A stretch of DNA of 6,398 nt from contig JAISZZ010000136.1 in NCBI GenBank assembly GCA_031284385.1, positions 1-6,398 of the forward strand, written 5' to 3'. The position numbers and the translations under genes were made by a program. Positions 5,720 to 6,398 of this stretch are shown here, in pieces (position 1 is the first letter of the stretch; each line of letters begins with the position of its first letter). The DNA is from Treponema sp. Lineage in GTDB: Bacteria > Spirochaetota > Spirochaetia > Treponematales > Breznakiellaceae. Below the pieces are notes generated by a model. It searched no databases, was not told the origin of the DNA, and worked only from the letters and a program-made list of their open reading frames with translations.

Positions 5720-6398
5720 TCACGGTCCAATAGGCAGCGTCTCGACAAACTCGCCGCACTGGGCGGCCTCTGCCGCGGCAATTGCCGCAGAGCGCCCCGC
5801 GTTTTTGTTTCCTACAAGGATGTTATCCATGACGCTCTGTTTGAACAGAAACACATCATGAAAAACAAAGCTGACTATGCTCAACAGGTATTCGCTTGAC
5901 ATATCGCGGATGTCAACGCCGCCGATTTTTATAGCGCCACTGTCAACTTCGTAAAAACGGGGGATAAGATGCGCCAGCGTTGATTTGCCGCCGCCTGAGG
6001 GTCCGGCAAGAGCGGTTATCTCGCTCTGTTTCGCGGTAAAGCTCAAATTCCGTATCGCAGCCTCCGCAGCGCCGCCGTAGCTAAAATTGACGTTTTCAAA
6101 AGAAACTGTGTATTCGGCGCAGGTTTTTGGAAAAGCGGCTTCCGGCAGCGGCGGCGTGTTCAGCACTGCGTCCATCCGCTCAATACCGTTCAGTACTATC
6201 ATCCCATTCTGCGAAACGTACAGCAGTTTTACAAAAGAGGCAGGCAGCGAAAGGGAAAAAATGAGGTAAAATACGGAAACTAGCGCAAATTTGCCGTAAT
6301 CCGTTACTCCTCCCGTTTTTTGGCTTTCCGGTACACGCCGCTTTGCATATCTCATTTTTGAGTTCAACATTTGTTCGGCTTTGTCCTTTTGCCTTGAC
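5720..6398 (-). pseudogene. ABC exporter half-transporter, truncated in its ATPase domain (5' end outside window)
   Basis: Remnant of a fused permease-ATPase of the MsbA/MdlB-like exporter type. The frame is open to the window edge, so the start lies outside; an internal Met is at 6370 (residue 1 below). Seen in order: one hydrophobic segment (27-45); the linker YVSQNGMIVLNGIERMDAVLNTPPLPE (51-77); then the ATPase domain with FENVNFSYGG (91-100), Walker A GPSGGGKS (123-130) and the Q-loop region VSFVFHDVFLF, where the usual Gln is His171. Translation stops at TGA 5720-5722 right after ETLPIGP, where relatives continue with LPxGYDT and then LSGGQ, Walker B, D-loop and H-loop. None of these appears in any frame downstream. 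Between YAKRRVP (8-14) and GGVTDYGKF (20-28), relatives as I recall them carry about 20-30 more residues including a membrane helix, so an internal deletion is also likely. It cannot hydrolyse ATP normally. Confidence 0.8.

Noticed and set aside
5581..5781. Continuation of the ABC protein in another frame
   Set aside because: The translated alternative frame contains no LSGGQ, Walker B or H-loop sequence, so a single frameshift does not restore the gene.
1..6398. CRISPR array, prophage, insertion sequence transposase or defence system
   Set aside because: No regularly spaced repeats, no transposase, integrase or phage-like reading frame, and no defence domain was seen in any frame.

Overview
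The window looks like ordinary chromosome from a spirochaete, most likely a Treponema relative. This is inferred from the style of the trigger factor and of a roughly 190-residue hypothetical protein, plus the tig-clpP-clpX order; it is a recollection of protein families, not a search result. Almost every gene is on the minus strand. The exception is the 3' tail of a TetR-type regulator on the plus strand at the left edge, which converges on clpX.

The core is a protein-quality-control operon read right to left: a near-consensus sigma-70 promoter (3564-3592), a short leader that can fold, tRNA-Gly(GCC) (3444-3515), tig (trigger factor), clpP (protease) and clpX (unfoldase). The spacings are 26 nt, 9 nt and a 17-nt overlap. 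No terminator or second promoter is visible between tRNA and tig, so the tRNA and the three proteins are probably co-transcribed. Trigger factor meets nascent chains at the ribosome, while ClpX unfolds proteins and feeds them to ClpP. ClpX and ClpP both keep their catalytic and docking motifs.

Right of the operon promoter lies an intergenic stretch with a doubtful 23-codon ORF, then a GT4-type glycosyltransferase (3731-4828). Next come a 134-bp gap with inverted repeats and an unrecognised, highly charged 193-residue protein (4963-5544) with its own Shine-Dalgarno and -10 box. The right end is an ABC exporter half-transporter (5720 to window end) that stops inside its nucleotide-binding domain. 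It lacks the signature motif, Walker B, D-loop and H-loop, and is called a pseudogene.

I found no clear undescribed system. The items worth a second look are small: a degenerate second copy of the last codons of clpX just downstream of the gene; a T-to-C change at tRNA position 55; short dispersed repeats in intergenic DNA, one pair flanking the 193-residue gene; and the truncated ABC gene, whose broken end abuts repeat-like DNA.
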